Of a stretch of DNA of 22,225 nucleotides, positions 15,150-22,224 are shown in pieces. The notes under the pieces were generated by a model, which did no database searches, was not told the DNA's origin, and saw nothing but the letters and a program-made list of their open reading frames with translations. The DNA is taken from positions 1 through 22,225 of the forward strand of contig DXLO01000032.1 of the NCBI GenBank assembly GCA_019414665.1, in the 5' to 3' direction. Made by a program: the position numbers and the translations under genes. Origin of the DNA: Bacteroides sp. (lineage in GTDB: Bacteria > Bacteroidota > Bacteroidia > Bacteroidales > Bacteroidaceae). Position 1 is the first letter of the stretch. The number at the start of each line of letters is the position of its first letter.

Positions 15150-16653
15150 AGATCATTTGTTGTTCTTGTGTATAATATACAATGTTTACGTCTTCTGTAT
15201 CTGTGTGGAAGATTACATCACAGTTTATACCGTTGTTTGCTTTAAAATAGACGGCCGAAGAACCTTTTCCCCATCCCATGTTGACAGACCAATATAAATC
15301 ACTATTTGGTGAACTCGATTTTTTGGTAGTACAGTATCCGTCAATAATCCAACCATGACCCGGTTTGTCTTTGTATGGATCTTTTGTGATAGGGAGACGA
15401 TTGTTGTCAACATAGTGTCCGTTTCCATAAAGAAGTATTGGATTATAATTTTGTAATGACTGTTTAGCCAGTTCCGGATTGAATCCTGTGCTTCCTGAGT
15501 AGGTAGTCATTGTTTGAAGATATTCCAACATGCCTTCCGTTGGGGTTGAGGTTGAAGCGATACCTCTTTTTATAATTGGGTTATTGTCCTCGTCATAGGT
15601 ATTAAAATCTACATAGTTAGGAAATGAGCGAGTTTTATTGTATATAGCTCTTAACAAACTGGCAGTCATTTCGATTAAATCAGGTGAGCTGTAGTATGTA
15701 ATTGTTTTTTGAGCGGTCAGGTAGTCCCAATCTATTAAAATTTGTCTACCTGCTGCTGTTTCTCCCACCATGACTGGTTTCAGTATACTGAATAATGTAG
15801 CAACCGCTATATTTCCACATCCCACTAAATAATGCCCCTGATATGTTCCCATATGCCCGTCCCATATATTTCCTATGGGCATTTGATCGTTGTAAGGTGC
15901 TTCTTGATGCCATACAATATCTGATATGGGAGGTACCATAGATACAATTCGTGAAGGAATTTTGCTTATATCAATGCCATTGATAGGATTATATTCTCTT
16001 GAATTGCTGTTATCAATAATAGTAATATTTCTTTTTATGATGTCTTCTGTAATTTGTTCCTTGGATATATTTAGGGATTGGCTGATTTTGTCGAGAGTGG
16101 AACTTCTTTTCTCTGATTTAAGTTTTTCTATATATTTAATATCTGAAAGGATATTTAGTTTTGCTATTTCAACCAAATATCTCATATCTATGTTCATAGG
16201 TTGGGAAAATTGATAGTTCTCTGTAAATAACAGAACTTTCGGTGCTCTTTCATCACCACAAACAATTGTCATATCTTTTGTTCCGCTATTATTAGTTAGT
16301 TCAACTTCAAATATAGGTACATTTATTTGAATGGAGTCTGCTGAACGGGAGTGATTCCTGCTGTTTGTAAGATAATATTTATTAATAATGGAAATCTTGG
16401 GCTTGTCTTCTTTTGTTGTAATGAATTGTTTTTTAAATTCTGAATTGATACGTTTAAAGTCGTAAATTACATTTGTAATCTCGTCTTCCGATAGTTCTTT
16501 GGGATTATCATACGCTATGCTGGCGTATTCATTCGATGTCAAAACCACTTGGTTGGTTGGGTTGTTGTTAACTTCTGTATTTTCTAATTTATCAGTACAC
16601 GATATAAGAATAGATGTTATCAATATGAGTTGTGATAATATAACCTTTTTCAT
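15130..16653 (-). CDS. C10 (streptopain-like) cysteine protease lipoprotein, Cys/His intact, divergent
   Basis: A 507-residue lipoprotein (ISC lipobox, Cys19). Residues about 35-215 form a Spi-like prodomain, starting with SNEYASIAYDNPKELSEDEI. Ser218-Arg219 sits at the junction. The peptidase domain begins near WHQEAPYN (248-255). Candidate catalytic residues are Cys279 in YLVGCGNIAV, His433 in GHGWIIDGY, Asn458 and Trp461 in SVNMGWG. All four expected positions are filled, but the helix after Cys (NIAVATLFSILKP) departs from the usual AQIMxYH pattern, so activity is likely but not certain. It is the fourth gene of the minus-strand operon, with a hairpin in the 84-base gap before it, and its end overlaps the following lipoprotein gene. 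Confidence 0.8.
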   Translation of the reverse strand: MKKVILSQLILITSILISCTDKLENTEVNNNPTNQVVLTSNEYASIAYDNPKELSEDEITNVIYDFKRINSEFKKQFITTKEDKPKISIINKYYLTNSRNHSRSADSIQINVPIFEVELTNNSGTKDMTIVCGDERAPKVLLFTENYQFSQPMNIDMRYLVEIAKLNILSDIKYIEKLKSEKRSSTLDKISQSLNISKEQITEDIIKRNITIIDNSNSREYNPINGIDISKIPSRIVSMVPPISDIVWHQEAPYNDQMPIGNIWDGHMGTYQGHYLVGCGNIAVATLFSILKPVMVGETAAGRQILIDWDYLTAQKTITYYSSPDLIEMTASLLRAIYNKTRSFPNYVDFNTYDEDNNPIIKRGIASTSTPTEGMLEYLQTMTTYSGSTGFNPELAKQSLQNYNPILLYGNGHYVDNNRLPITKDPYKDKPGHGWIIDGYCTTKKSSSPNSDLYWSVNMGWGKGSSAVYFKANNGINCDVIFHTDTEDVNIVYYTQEQQMIYDIQKK

Positions 16654-16679
16654 GGCATTTTTGTTAATGATTGAATGAT

Positions 16680-16725
16680 AAAACTGGCTAAAAGGTTGCG
16701 TTATTGATATCTTTTAGTCAGTTTT
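16680..16725 (-). terminator. Intercistronic hairpin between the pseudoprotease and the last C10 gene
   Basis: AAAACTGGCTAAAAG (16680-16694) pairs with CTTTTAGTCAGTTTT (16711-16725) at 14 of 15 positions, the other being a possible G-U, with a 16-base loop. On the minus strand the stem ends in TTTT. It lies between two operon genes and could lower or process the downstream message rather than stop it. Confidence 0.5.
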
Positions 16726-16737
16726 GATATATGAAAA

Positions 16738-18174
16738 TTATTTTTTTCTGAAGTCTGCCATTATGGTCATAGCATTGTCTTTGAAAATTAGTGGAATGGC
16801 AGTTTCAAAAGTTATTGTCGATGTTTTTATATCCATTAAATAGTAGCCATCCTGATAACCGTTTCCGAAGCCAAAATTAGCGTGTAAATAGCATACGTCC
16901 ACATCGGAAGGAACATTGTCTATCCTACCATAGCATTCTTTTATTCCATCAAGAATGAATGGGGTGACTCCATCGGTAGCTATATTGTCAGGTTTGCCGT
17001 ATATTAATACAGGTTTAGTTGCTTTTAAGGAATTCTTGACAGTATTGATATTCCATGATGTCTTTTTGCTATAATTGAAGTAACTTGCCAAATAATTCTC
17101 CACATCAGACATTAAACAAGTTGTCCCCGTAACAATTCCTTTTGAGTCTTTGACTACAGAAGATTTTGTATAATCATAGATATTTTTGAATAGCCTGCCT
17201 ACCATTTCTCTTTTAGCTAAAGGATCACCGGAGTTAAAATAATCTGGTGCTTTGATTTCTTTATTTTCAGTCAAATAACTCCAATTTATTTGTAGGCTGG
17301 CTGGTCTCATCGTTGGCTCCAAACTAGCTAGAATATGCGCTACCACAATTGCTCCATAGCCTACAGGATAATTTGTATATTCTGACCATCCCGGACCATA
17401 CCTATCACAATTGGCTTTTGGTAACATACAATTATAAGGTTCCCATTGTCCCCATGCCACAGGACACATAGGAAATACTGCAACTTTGACCTTTAGATTG
17501 GAAGGAACTTCTGTTATAGGTTTAGAGCGGCTGATAGAGCTGTTGTTTATGATAATTTGATTCTTGATTGCTTCATAATCGATGTCTTTGGATGTTATGT
17601 ATAGTTCTTTGGATATTTTCAAAACAGCAGATTCATACAATGAATCTTTAATCTCATCAAATTTGGTAACTTCATTGCGGATGTACATTTCGCTCCATTG
17701 AAGCAAAGCGTTGGGACTTGTGTAAAGAGAATCCTGGTTTTCCTTGATGTTGTCTATATATGCAAGGATGTGTGGGGCTCTTCTATCTCCCGAAACAACA
17801 GCCATTCCTGTGCCTGTTTCTGATGTGAATTCTATTTTATAGATAGGTATTTGTTCCTCTGTACTTTCAATATTCCTGGCATCTGCTTTGTTTTTAGATA
17901 AATAGTATTTCTCTTTTATCTGAAAGATGTTAGGCTGAAAAGTAATACGTGAATGGGCATTATTTTTTAGTTCACTGCTTTGGAAGGTTGTCAATAAATT
18001 GAATACCTCAGTTTGGCTAAGTTCCGGAGAACTTTTGTATCTGATGCTTAATAGCTCTTCTGGTGATAGTTGTACTTCCTTACTAGGGGGTGTTATATCC
18101 TCTATTTCATTTGATTGGCATCCGGCAATCATCAATGAAAGGGATAATAAACAGAAAATGATTTTCTTTTTCAT
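16738..18174 (-). CDS. Catalytically dead C10 (streptopain-like) pseudoprotease lipoprotein
   Basis: A 478-residue lipoprotein (IAGC lipobox, Cys19) with the same order as its two neighbours: Spi-like prodomain (about 33-212, SPEELLSIRYKSSPELSQTEV), Ser215-Arg216, then WGQWEPYN (241-248). The active site is lost. The Cys position is Tyr273 (PVGYGAIV). The His position, aligned by the following I-(I/L)-D-G, is Thr404 followed by Pro405 (GVTPFILDG). The Trp of the NxGW motif is Phe436 (HANFGFG); Asn433 remains. The frame is intact over the whole length, with signal peptide and prodomain kept, so this is not a decayed pseudogene. It may act as a regulator, decoy or binding protein. It is 36 bases after the first C10 gene. 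Confidence 0.82.
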   Translation of the reverse strand: MKKKIIFCLLSLSLMIAGCQSNEIEDITPPSKEVQLSPEELLSIRYKSSPELSQTEVFNLLTTFQSSELKNNAHSRITFQPNIFQIKEKYYLSKNKADARNIESTEEQIPIYKIEFTSETGTGMAVVSGDRRAPHILAYIDNIKENQDSLYTSPNALLQWSEMYIRNEVTKFDEIKDSLYESAVLKISKELYITSKDIDYEAIKNQIIINNSSISRSKPITEVPSNLKVKVAVFPMCPVAWGQWEPYNCMLPKANCDRYGPGWSEYTNYPVGYGAIVVAHILASLEPTMRPASLQINWSYLTENKEIKAPDYFNSGDPLAKREMVGRLFKNIYDYTKSSVVKDSKGIVTGTTCLMSDVENYLASYFNYSKKTSWNINTVKNSLKATKPVLIYGKPDNIATDGVTPFILDGIKECYGRIDNVPSDVDVCYLHANFGFGNGYQDGYYLMDIKTSTITFETAIPLIFKDNAMTIMADFRKK

Positions 18175-18210
18175 CTTGTTTCTTATTGTTAGTTCTGTAA
18201 ACCTATATTT

Positions 18211-19644
18211 TTACTTAGCACGGATATTTTTTATGCAATCCATTTTATAACACCATTCCTTTACGCCTCCTGCTTCAAAAAAGGTTCTTGCGTTTCCGTC
18301 TAGTTGATAATACCCTGTGTTTTTATCAGCCCACCCCAAATTTGCGTGCCAATATAAATCATTCGTCTTAACCATTTGGCGAGTTTGACTAGCTTTTTCG
18401 GTGATTAGAAGTCCGGAAATGATAAAAGCATGGTTCGTAGTTAGCATAAGCACCGGATTGTTATTTCTTAATGAGGCCCAAACTTGATCACCATCAAAAG
18501 GGGCTTTTGGATTATATTTAAAAAATTTGTTCATCGTATTTAGCATATTCTCTTCAGAAACACCACTTTCAAGTACAGCACCATCCCAATCTTTTTTGGA
18601 TGTAGTTTTATTCATATTATAGAAGTTGAGCATAAGGTATTGAACTTGCATTTGAGCTTGCCCCTGTAAATCATTGATAGAGGCTTTTTGGGTCATTTTA
18701 ATAAAGTTAGGCATATAAGTCATAGTACTGTTGGGTAAAGTAAAGGTAAGAGGGGGAGTATATTTTTGATGAGTATATCCCATTATTTGAGCAAGTGCCA
18801 CATTGACACATCCTACAGGAAGTGCGTCCATTTTCTTTCCATTATTTTCAGTTCTTATCCAATCTACTTTATTTTCTTCTCTGAAAGCCCAATTATAGGG
18901 ATCGTCTTGTCCCCAATTGGTCTTGACTAGAGGAGATATTGATGATGGTAGTTTTTGTATTCCCTCGGGAGGACCTTGTACAGCAGTTGATCTAGATGAA
19001 TAGGTATCTGTTAAAATGATATTATCTTGAATTTTTTGGTAGTTAATTTCATTGATAGGAATGTTTAATTTCTTACTAATTTTCTCCAACGTTGGCTGTT
19101 TTAGCGAATCTACCAATTCTTTTGTTTTAATGGCTTTATAAAGATAGCTGGCTTTTGCTGCATATAATAGTTCGTTTGCTCCGCTCAGTTGCATTGCATC
19201 ATCATTGCCTTTATTGGGAATAAATGCTATAATAGAAGGAAGTTCTGCATTTGTAGCTACTACAGCCAACCCATTTACAGTATCGTTTTGAAATTCAACT
19301 TCACAAATTTCAGATATGATATCATCTTCTGGTAAGGCGGTTCGGGAAGCTATTTCTTTATTTTGAAATTCTCCTTCTTTATTTATATATGTTCTTTTTG
19401 TAATCTTAAATGATGCACTAGTGCTTCTGCTTACACCATTATTATTCATATTGGCAAAAGAACTTACCATATTGAAAATATCTTTGTCTGTAAGCTCTTT
19501 TGCATCATCGTAGGCGATACTGAGGACTTCGTTTTTATTCAACTTAACCTTTTGGGAATTAGTAGAAAGGTTATTGGTGCTTTCATTCGAGCAGGAGAAT
19601 AATGTAATTCCTGCAAAGAATAGTGATAATGGAATGATTTTCAT
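18211..19644 (-). CDS. C10 (streptopain-like) cysteine protease lipoprotein, Cys/His intact
   Basis: A 477-residue lipoprotein (FSC lipobox, Cys18) and the most typical C10 protein of the three. The Spi-like prodomain spans about 33-215 (LNKNEVLSIAYDDAKELTDKD). Ser217-Arg218 precedes the mature domain, which starts around SPLVKTNWGQDDPYN (237-251). The expected catalytic residues are Cys279 in LPVGCVNVALAQIMGY, His405 in NHAFIISG, Asn435 and Trp438 in HANLGW. Such enzymes (streptopain in Streptococcus, Bfp and Btp in Bacteroides) are made as zymogens and degrade proteins outside the cell. The Gly usually just before His is Asn404 here. It follows the DUF3244 gene by 30 bases. Confidence 0.87.
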   Translation of the reverse strand: MKIIPLSLFFAGITLFSCSNESTNNLSTNSQKVKLNKNEVLSIAYDDAKELTDKDIFNMVSSFANMNNNGVSRSTSASFKITKRTYINKEGEFQNKEIASRTALPEDDIISEICEVEFQNDTVNGLAVVATNAELPSIIAFIPNKGNDDAMQLSGANELLYAAKASYLYKAIKTKELVDSLKQPTLEKISKKLNIPINEINYQKIQDNIILTDTYSSRSTAVQGPPEGIQKLPSSISPLVKTNWGQDDPYNWAFREENKVDWIRTENNGKKMDALPVGCVNVALAQIMGYTHQKYTPPLTFTLPNSTMTYMPNFIKMTQKASINDLQGQAQMQVQYLMLNFYNMNKTTSKKDWDGAVLESGVSEENMLNTMNKFFKYNPKAPFDGDQVWASLRNNNPVLMLTTNHAFIISGLLITEKASQTRQMVKTNDLYWHANLGWADKNTGYYQLDGNARTFFEAGGVKEWCYKMDCIKNIRAK

Positions 19645-19674
19645 AAGTTTGTTATTAGAATATTATGTATGAGA

Positions 19675-20043
19675 TTAGTTTTCGTATATAAATTCTCCTG
19701 CCAATATTCCCTTTTCATCGGTGATTGTCAGTTCATATATTCCTGCCGGAATATTCTCTAAAGAAGTTGATAAAGAAGAATTGGAGTGGGGTATATAGAG
19801 GTTTCTATATACTACATATCCTTCTTTTGATTTAATCTCGATGGTTACCGCTTCCCAGTCCTGTGCGAATTCGATGGTTAATTCTTTATTGCAGTCGTCA
19901 AAGAAAGCTTTTACCGGAATGAATGACTCTACTGGAATTCTATGGTTGCCATGTTTTATAAATTCTATATTTCGTTTTTTAGCGCATAGTAATAGAGGAA
20001 TAATTAAGGCTATCAAAGCCAAACTCATTTTTAATTTGTTCAT
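19675..20043 (-). CDS. DUF3244 small secreted protein
   Basis: A 122-residue protein with a signal peptide (about residues 1-21). Its Cys20 lacks a good lipobox, so signal peptidase I processing is more likely. The remaining 100 residues form a beta-rich DUF3244-type domain (VPVKAFF-like strand at 43-48, ELTIEFAQDWEAVTIEIKS, then the C-terminal NIPAGIYELTITDEKG). DUF3244 genes are frequent in Bacteroides beside C10 proteases and TPR regulators; the function is unknown. It heads the protease operon with its own -7 box 26 bases upstream. A role as a small inhibitor or signal protein is speculation. Confidence 0.82.
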   Translation of the reverse strand: MNKLKMSLALIALIIPLLLCAKKRNIEFIKHGNHRIPVESFIPVKAFFDDCNKELTIEFAQDWEAVTIEIKSKEGYVVYRNLYIPHSNSSLSTSLENIPAGIYELTITDEKGILAGEFIYEN

Positions 20044-20068
20044 AATCGTTTTACGTTTTAGTTTTGTG

Positions 20069-20104
20069 CAAACTTAGGTATTATAGGATTATGAATGACA
20101 AAAA
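20069..20104 (-). promoter_or_regulatory. Promoter of the DUF3244-C10 operon
   Basis: The minus strand has TAAGTTTG (20069-20076), an exact -7 box, with TTTTTG (20099-20104) 22 bases upstream as a candidate -33 element. It drives the DUF3244 gene and probably all four genes behind it. Confidence 0.6.
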
Positions 20105-20115
20105 GAGGGAGTTAT

Positions 20116-20205
20116 AGTATATACAAGATTTGTTGATTATCAGCGAGTTACAAAAATTGTTATATACAGTGATGTATATGTAGTGTTTTATAATTCACTG
20201 ATAAT
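20116..20205. promoter_or_regulatory. Inverted repeats between the TPR regulator and its likely target operon
   Basis: This gap lies just upstream of the operon promoter. TTATCAGCGA (20137-20146) and TCACTGATAA (20195-20204) are inverted copies with one mismatch. Between them ATATAC/GTATAT (20162-20167 and 20174-20179) forms a six-base-spaced palindrome, and TATATAC recurs at 20118-20124. These may be regulator sites or part of the end of the regulator transcript. Confidence 0.35.
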
Positions 20206-20225
20206 AAGATCTGTATGAGAACTAT

Positions 20226-21920
20226 TTATTTTAAGAGGTTTTTGATGATGTAATCTCGTAAAAACGTTTCTTTATTGTGCTTTAGTTGGACCTCTTGATA
20301 AATTCTCGTTCGTTTCATTCGTACAGAAGCCGGATTGATGCCGAGCAATTTGGCTTCATCATTTGCGTCAAATCCAAAGATATGGAGATAGCAATATTGA
20401 TATTCTGATTCTGTCAGGTTGGGAAATGCCTCTTTTAGTAGGGAGTAGAATTGGGGATATATCTTGTCTACTTCCGTCATTATGGAATGCCATGTTTTGT
20501 CAGTAGGGAGTTGGGAGTCCTCAAGCCTATTTTTTTTAGTCAAAGAAATAAGCTTCTTGCCAACTGTGGATGTTTCCAGACTTTGCTTTTGCAGCCGGTC
20601 GTATTTATAGGATATTACTTCTATTTCCTGTTGTAGTTTGTGGGCATTATTCTCTTTGTCTGCCAATGCTTTTTGCAAAATCTGCTTTTTTTCTTCTAGT
20701 TCTGCAGATAAGTGAAGGAGCTCTATTTTCATCTTATCTAGAATTGTTTGCTGGTAATAGATTTTGGCTTTGCTTCTCTGCCGGTAAATGATATATCCTG
20801 CAACTGATAGTAAGAATAAGGAGATGGCAATAATGATGATGATTGTATTCCTTTGCTGTGTAATCTTTAATAGTTCGTTCTCTTCCCGTATCTTGGCGTT
20901 GTTATACTTTTTTTCTATTTCCAATACTTTTGTCTCATTTTGAACTAATGTCAGTGAATCGAGCATGTCGGAACAGATTTCTTTGTAATGGAGTGCTTCC
21001 TTGTATTTTCCTTCTGCCTTATAAAGCAGGTAGTAAGCTTGATTGAAGTAATAAGCGATATCATTGTGTTTGGTTATCGTTTCAATCCATTCGTGTGCTT
21101 TTGCCAGTTGGTTGTCTTTTATATATATGTGTAATAGGGAGATAGAATCCTTATAGCTTTCTTTGCTGCCCGTTTCAATGGCTTTTAAGAAATATCTTTC
21201 GGCATTCTTGTATTTTTCTTGTGCCTCATATATCACTCCAAAAGCATTGGCTACATCAGCTGTTAAATCTTTGTTATGCAGTAGTTGTGAGATGGAATCA
21301 GCCTTTTGAAGTAAGGGTATGGTGTAATTAAAAGAATCAGTGAGTGTACATTCACACGCTAAATCTTTTAAGGCGTATGCATAGCTTTTGTAGTTCCTTG
21401 CTTTCTTGAAGAAGTTACTGGCCTCTTTTCTTTTCTCCAGACGTTCACTGGTTATATCTCTAAAACCATACAAATCTGCCATATAGGCACAAATATACCC
21501 TGCCACATTATAGGCCTGATGTTCTTTGGCCAGTTGCAGTGCATCGGCATATATTTGCATTGCTTTATCATACTCCCCATCTTCTACATAAGCACGGCCC
21601 AGATACAAGTCTATTTGCGCCTGTTCTTCTGCCGTGCCGTGTTCGGTGAACCATTGTTGTGCCCGTTGCCATTGGTAGATAGGGAGTAATCCGGTGGCTG
21701 CTTCGTCCGTTACTTTACCGCATAGCATACACCAGTGGGCAAAGTCCTTATCAGTCAGTTCATCGGGGGCTTGTATGCTGTCCAGTAGCACGGAAGCACT
21801 ATCGGCATACATGGGAATCAGTTCCTCTACAGATCGTAATAGCGGAAGTATGCTTGTCTCTTTTCTGCATCCGGGGAGGATGAGAATGAATAGTAGTCCT
21901 GTCAAAAGTAAAGCTTTCAT
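20226..21920 (-). CDS. Membrane-anchored TPR, coiled-coil and HTH transcriptional regulator
   Basis: A 564-residue protein. It has a lipoprotein-like signal (ILPGC, Cys18), helical TPR-type repeats (about 60-340, for example YLGRAYVEDGEYDKAMQIY), one membrane helix (359-379, TIIIIIAISLFLLSVAGYII), a coiled coil (about 385-450) and a C-terminal LuxR-like helix-turn-helix (about 505-545, LTESEYQYCYLHIFGF then DEAKLLGINPASVRMKR). Bacteroidales have many such one-component regulators, with periplasmic TPRs sensing and a cytoplasmic HTH controlling nearby genes, often DUF3244 and C10 genes. The ATG at 21920 is chosen because a -7 box lies 20 bases upstream and the signal peptide starts there; the frame stays open 62 codons further but across the promoter. 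Likely regulator of the operon at 14355-20043. Confidence 0.85.
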   Translation of the reverse strand: MKALLLTGLLFILILPGCRKETSILPLLRSVEELIPMYADSASVLLDSIQAPDELTDKDFAHWCMLCGKVTDEAATGLLPIYQWQRAQQWFTEHGTAEEQAQIDLYLGRAYVEDGEYDKAMQIYADALQLAKEHQAYNVAGYICAYMADLYGFRDITSERLEKRKEASNFFKKARNYKSYAYALKDLACECTLTDSFNYTIPLLQKADSISQLLHNKDLTADVANAFGVIYEAQEKYKNAERYFLKAIETGSKESYKDSISLLHIYIKDNQLAKAHEWIETITKHNDIAYYFNQAYYLLYKAEGKYKEALHYKEICSDMLDSLTLVQNETKVLEIEKKYNNAKIREENELLKITQQRNTIIIIIAISLFLLSVAGYIIYRQRSKAKIYYQQTILDKMKIELLHLSAELEEKKQILQKALADKENNAHKLQQEIEVISYKYDRLQKQSLETSTVGKKLISLTKKNRLEDSQLPTDKTWHSIMTEVDKIYPQFYSLLKEAFPNLTESEYQYCYLHIFGFDANDEAKLLGINPASVRMKRTRIYQEVQLKHNKETFLRDYIIKNLLK

Positions 21921-21940
21921 AAGAATGTGTTCAGATTTTG

Positions 21941-21948
21941 CAAATATA
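21941..21948 (-). promoter_or_regulatory. -7 box of the TPR regulator promoter
   Basis: The minus strand reads TATATTTG, an exact TAnnTTTG match, 20 bases before the ATG at 21920. It decides against the longer open frame. Confidence 0.65.
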
Positions 21949-21994
21949 GTCATAAATCCGGGCAACTTGTATCTGATAGAGGGAAAAGTCAGTT

Positions 21995-22046
21995 TTTTAT
22001 GCTTTCCGTGGCTTCTCCTTTGGAAGTGAGGTGGGAAAGCATGAAA
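21995..22046. other. Branched inverted repeat upstream of the TPR regulator promoter
   Basis: Bases 21995-22007 (core ATGCTTTCC) pair with 22034-22046 (core GGAAAGCAT), 13 pairs with one wobble. An inner CTTC/GAAG stem lies at 22012-22026. The roughly 300 bases from the regulator start to the window end hold no protein gene: only the promoter, this element, the hairpin at 22102-22157 and the terminal repeat. There is no T-run suitable for termination of minus-strand transcripts. Confidence 0.4.
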
Positions 22047-22101
22047 GCTCTTTGTCTTGTCAGTGAAATCTGTCTGTTGTATTTTGTTCTTCTGCCTTTT
22101 C

Positions 22102-22157
22102 ATCAAGTTTTATCACTAAAGTGAAGAAACTGTATCACTTTAGTGATGAAGCTTGAT
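22102..22157. repeat. Long 23-bp hairpin with repeated TTAGTGAT motif
   Basis: Bases 22102-22124 and 22135-22157 form a 23-bp stem with only two wobble positions and a ten-base loop. Each arm contains the near-palindrome TCACTWWAGTGA, and a further partial copy (CCTTAGTGATAG) follows at 22160-22171, against the terminal repeat. It may be a terminator for leftward transcripts from outside, a protein-binding array or a recombination-linked site. Confidence 0.6.
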
Positions 22158-22170
22158 TACCTTAGTGATA

Positions 22171-22222
22171 GTAAGCATTCGGCCTCGTGCGTGTTTTTTT
22201 CCCCTCTTTTCCTTCCTACCTT
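22171..22222 (-). repeat. Right copy of 52-bp terminal inverted repeat
   Basis: Perfect reverse complement of bases 1-52; identity ends at 22170. Reading rightward the pyrimidine tract leads into TACCTTTG at 22217-22224, an exact -7 box pointing out of the window. This suggests a promoter for something beyond the right end, and by symmetry beyond the left end. It could be the shared border of a multi-copy element such as an rRNA operon leader, or recombination arms. Confidence 0.93.
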
Positions 22223-22224
22223 TG
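22217..22224 (+). promoter_or_regulatory. Outward-facing -7 box in the right repeat
   Basis: TACCTTTG exactly matches TAnnTTTG at the last bases of the window and would fire to the right. No -33 TTTG is visible upstream; a long T/C tract is there instead. Confidence 0.45.

Noticed and set aside
16738..18174. Calling the dead C10 homologue a pseudogene
   Set aside because: The frame is complete, the signal peptide and prodomain are preserved and the length matches its neighbours, so pseudoenzyme is the better term.
21921..22106. 62 extra N-terminal codons on the TPR regulator
   Set aside because: They would precede a lipoprotein signal peptide and lie across an exact -7 box at 21941-21948; the ATG at 21920 is better.
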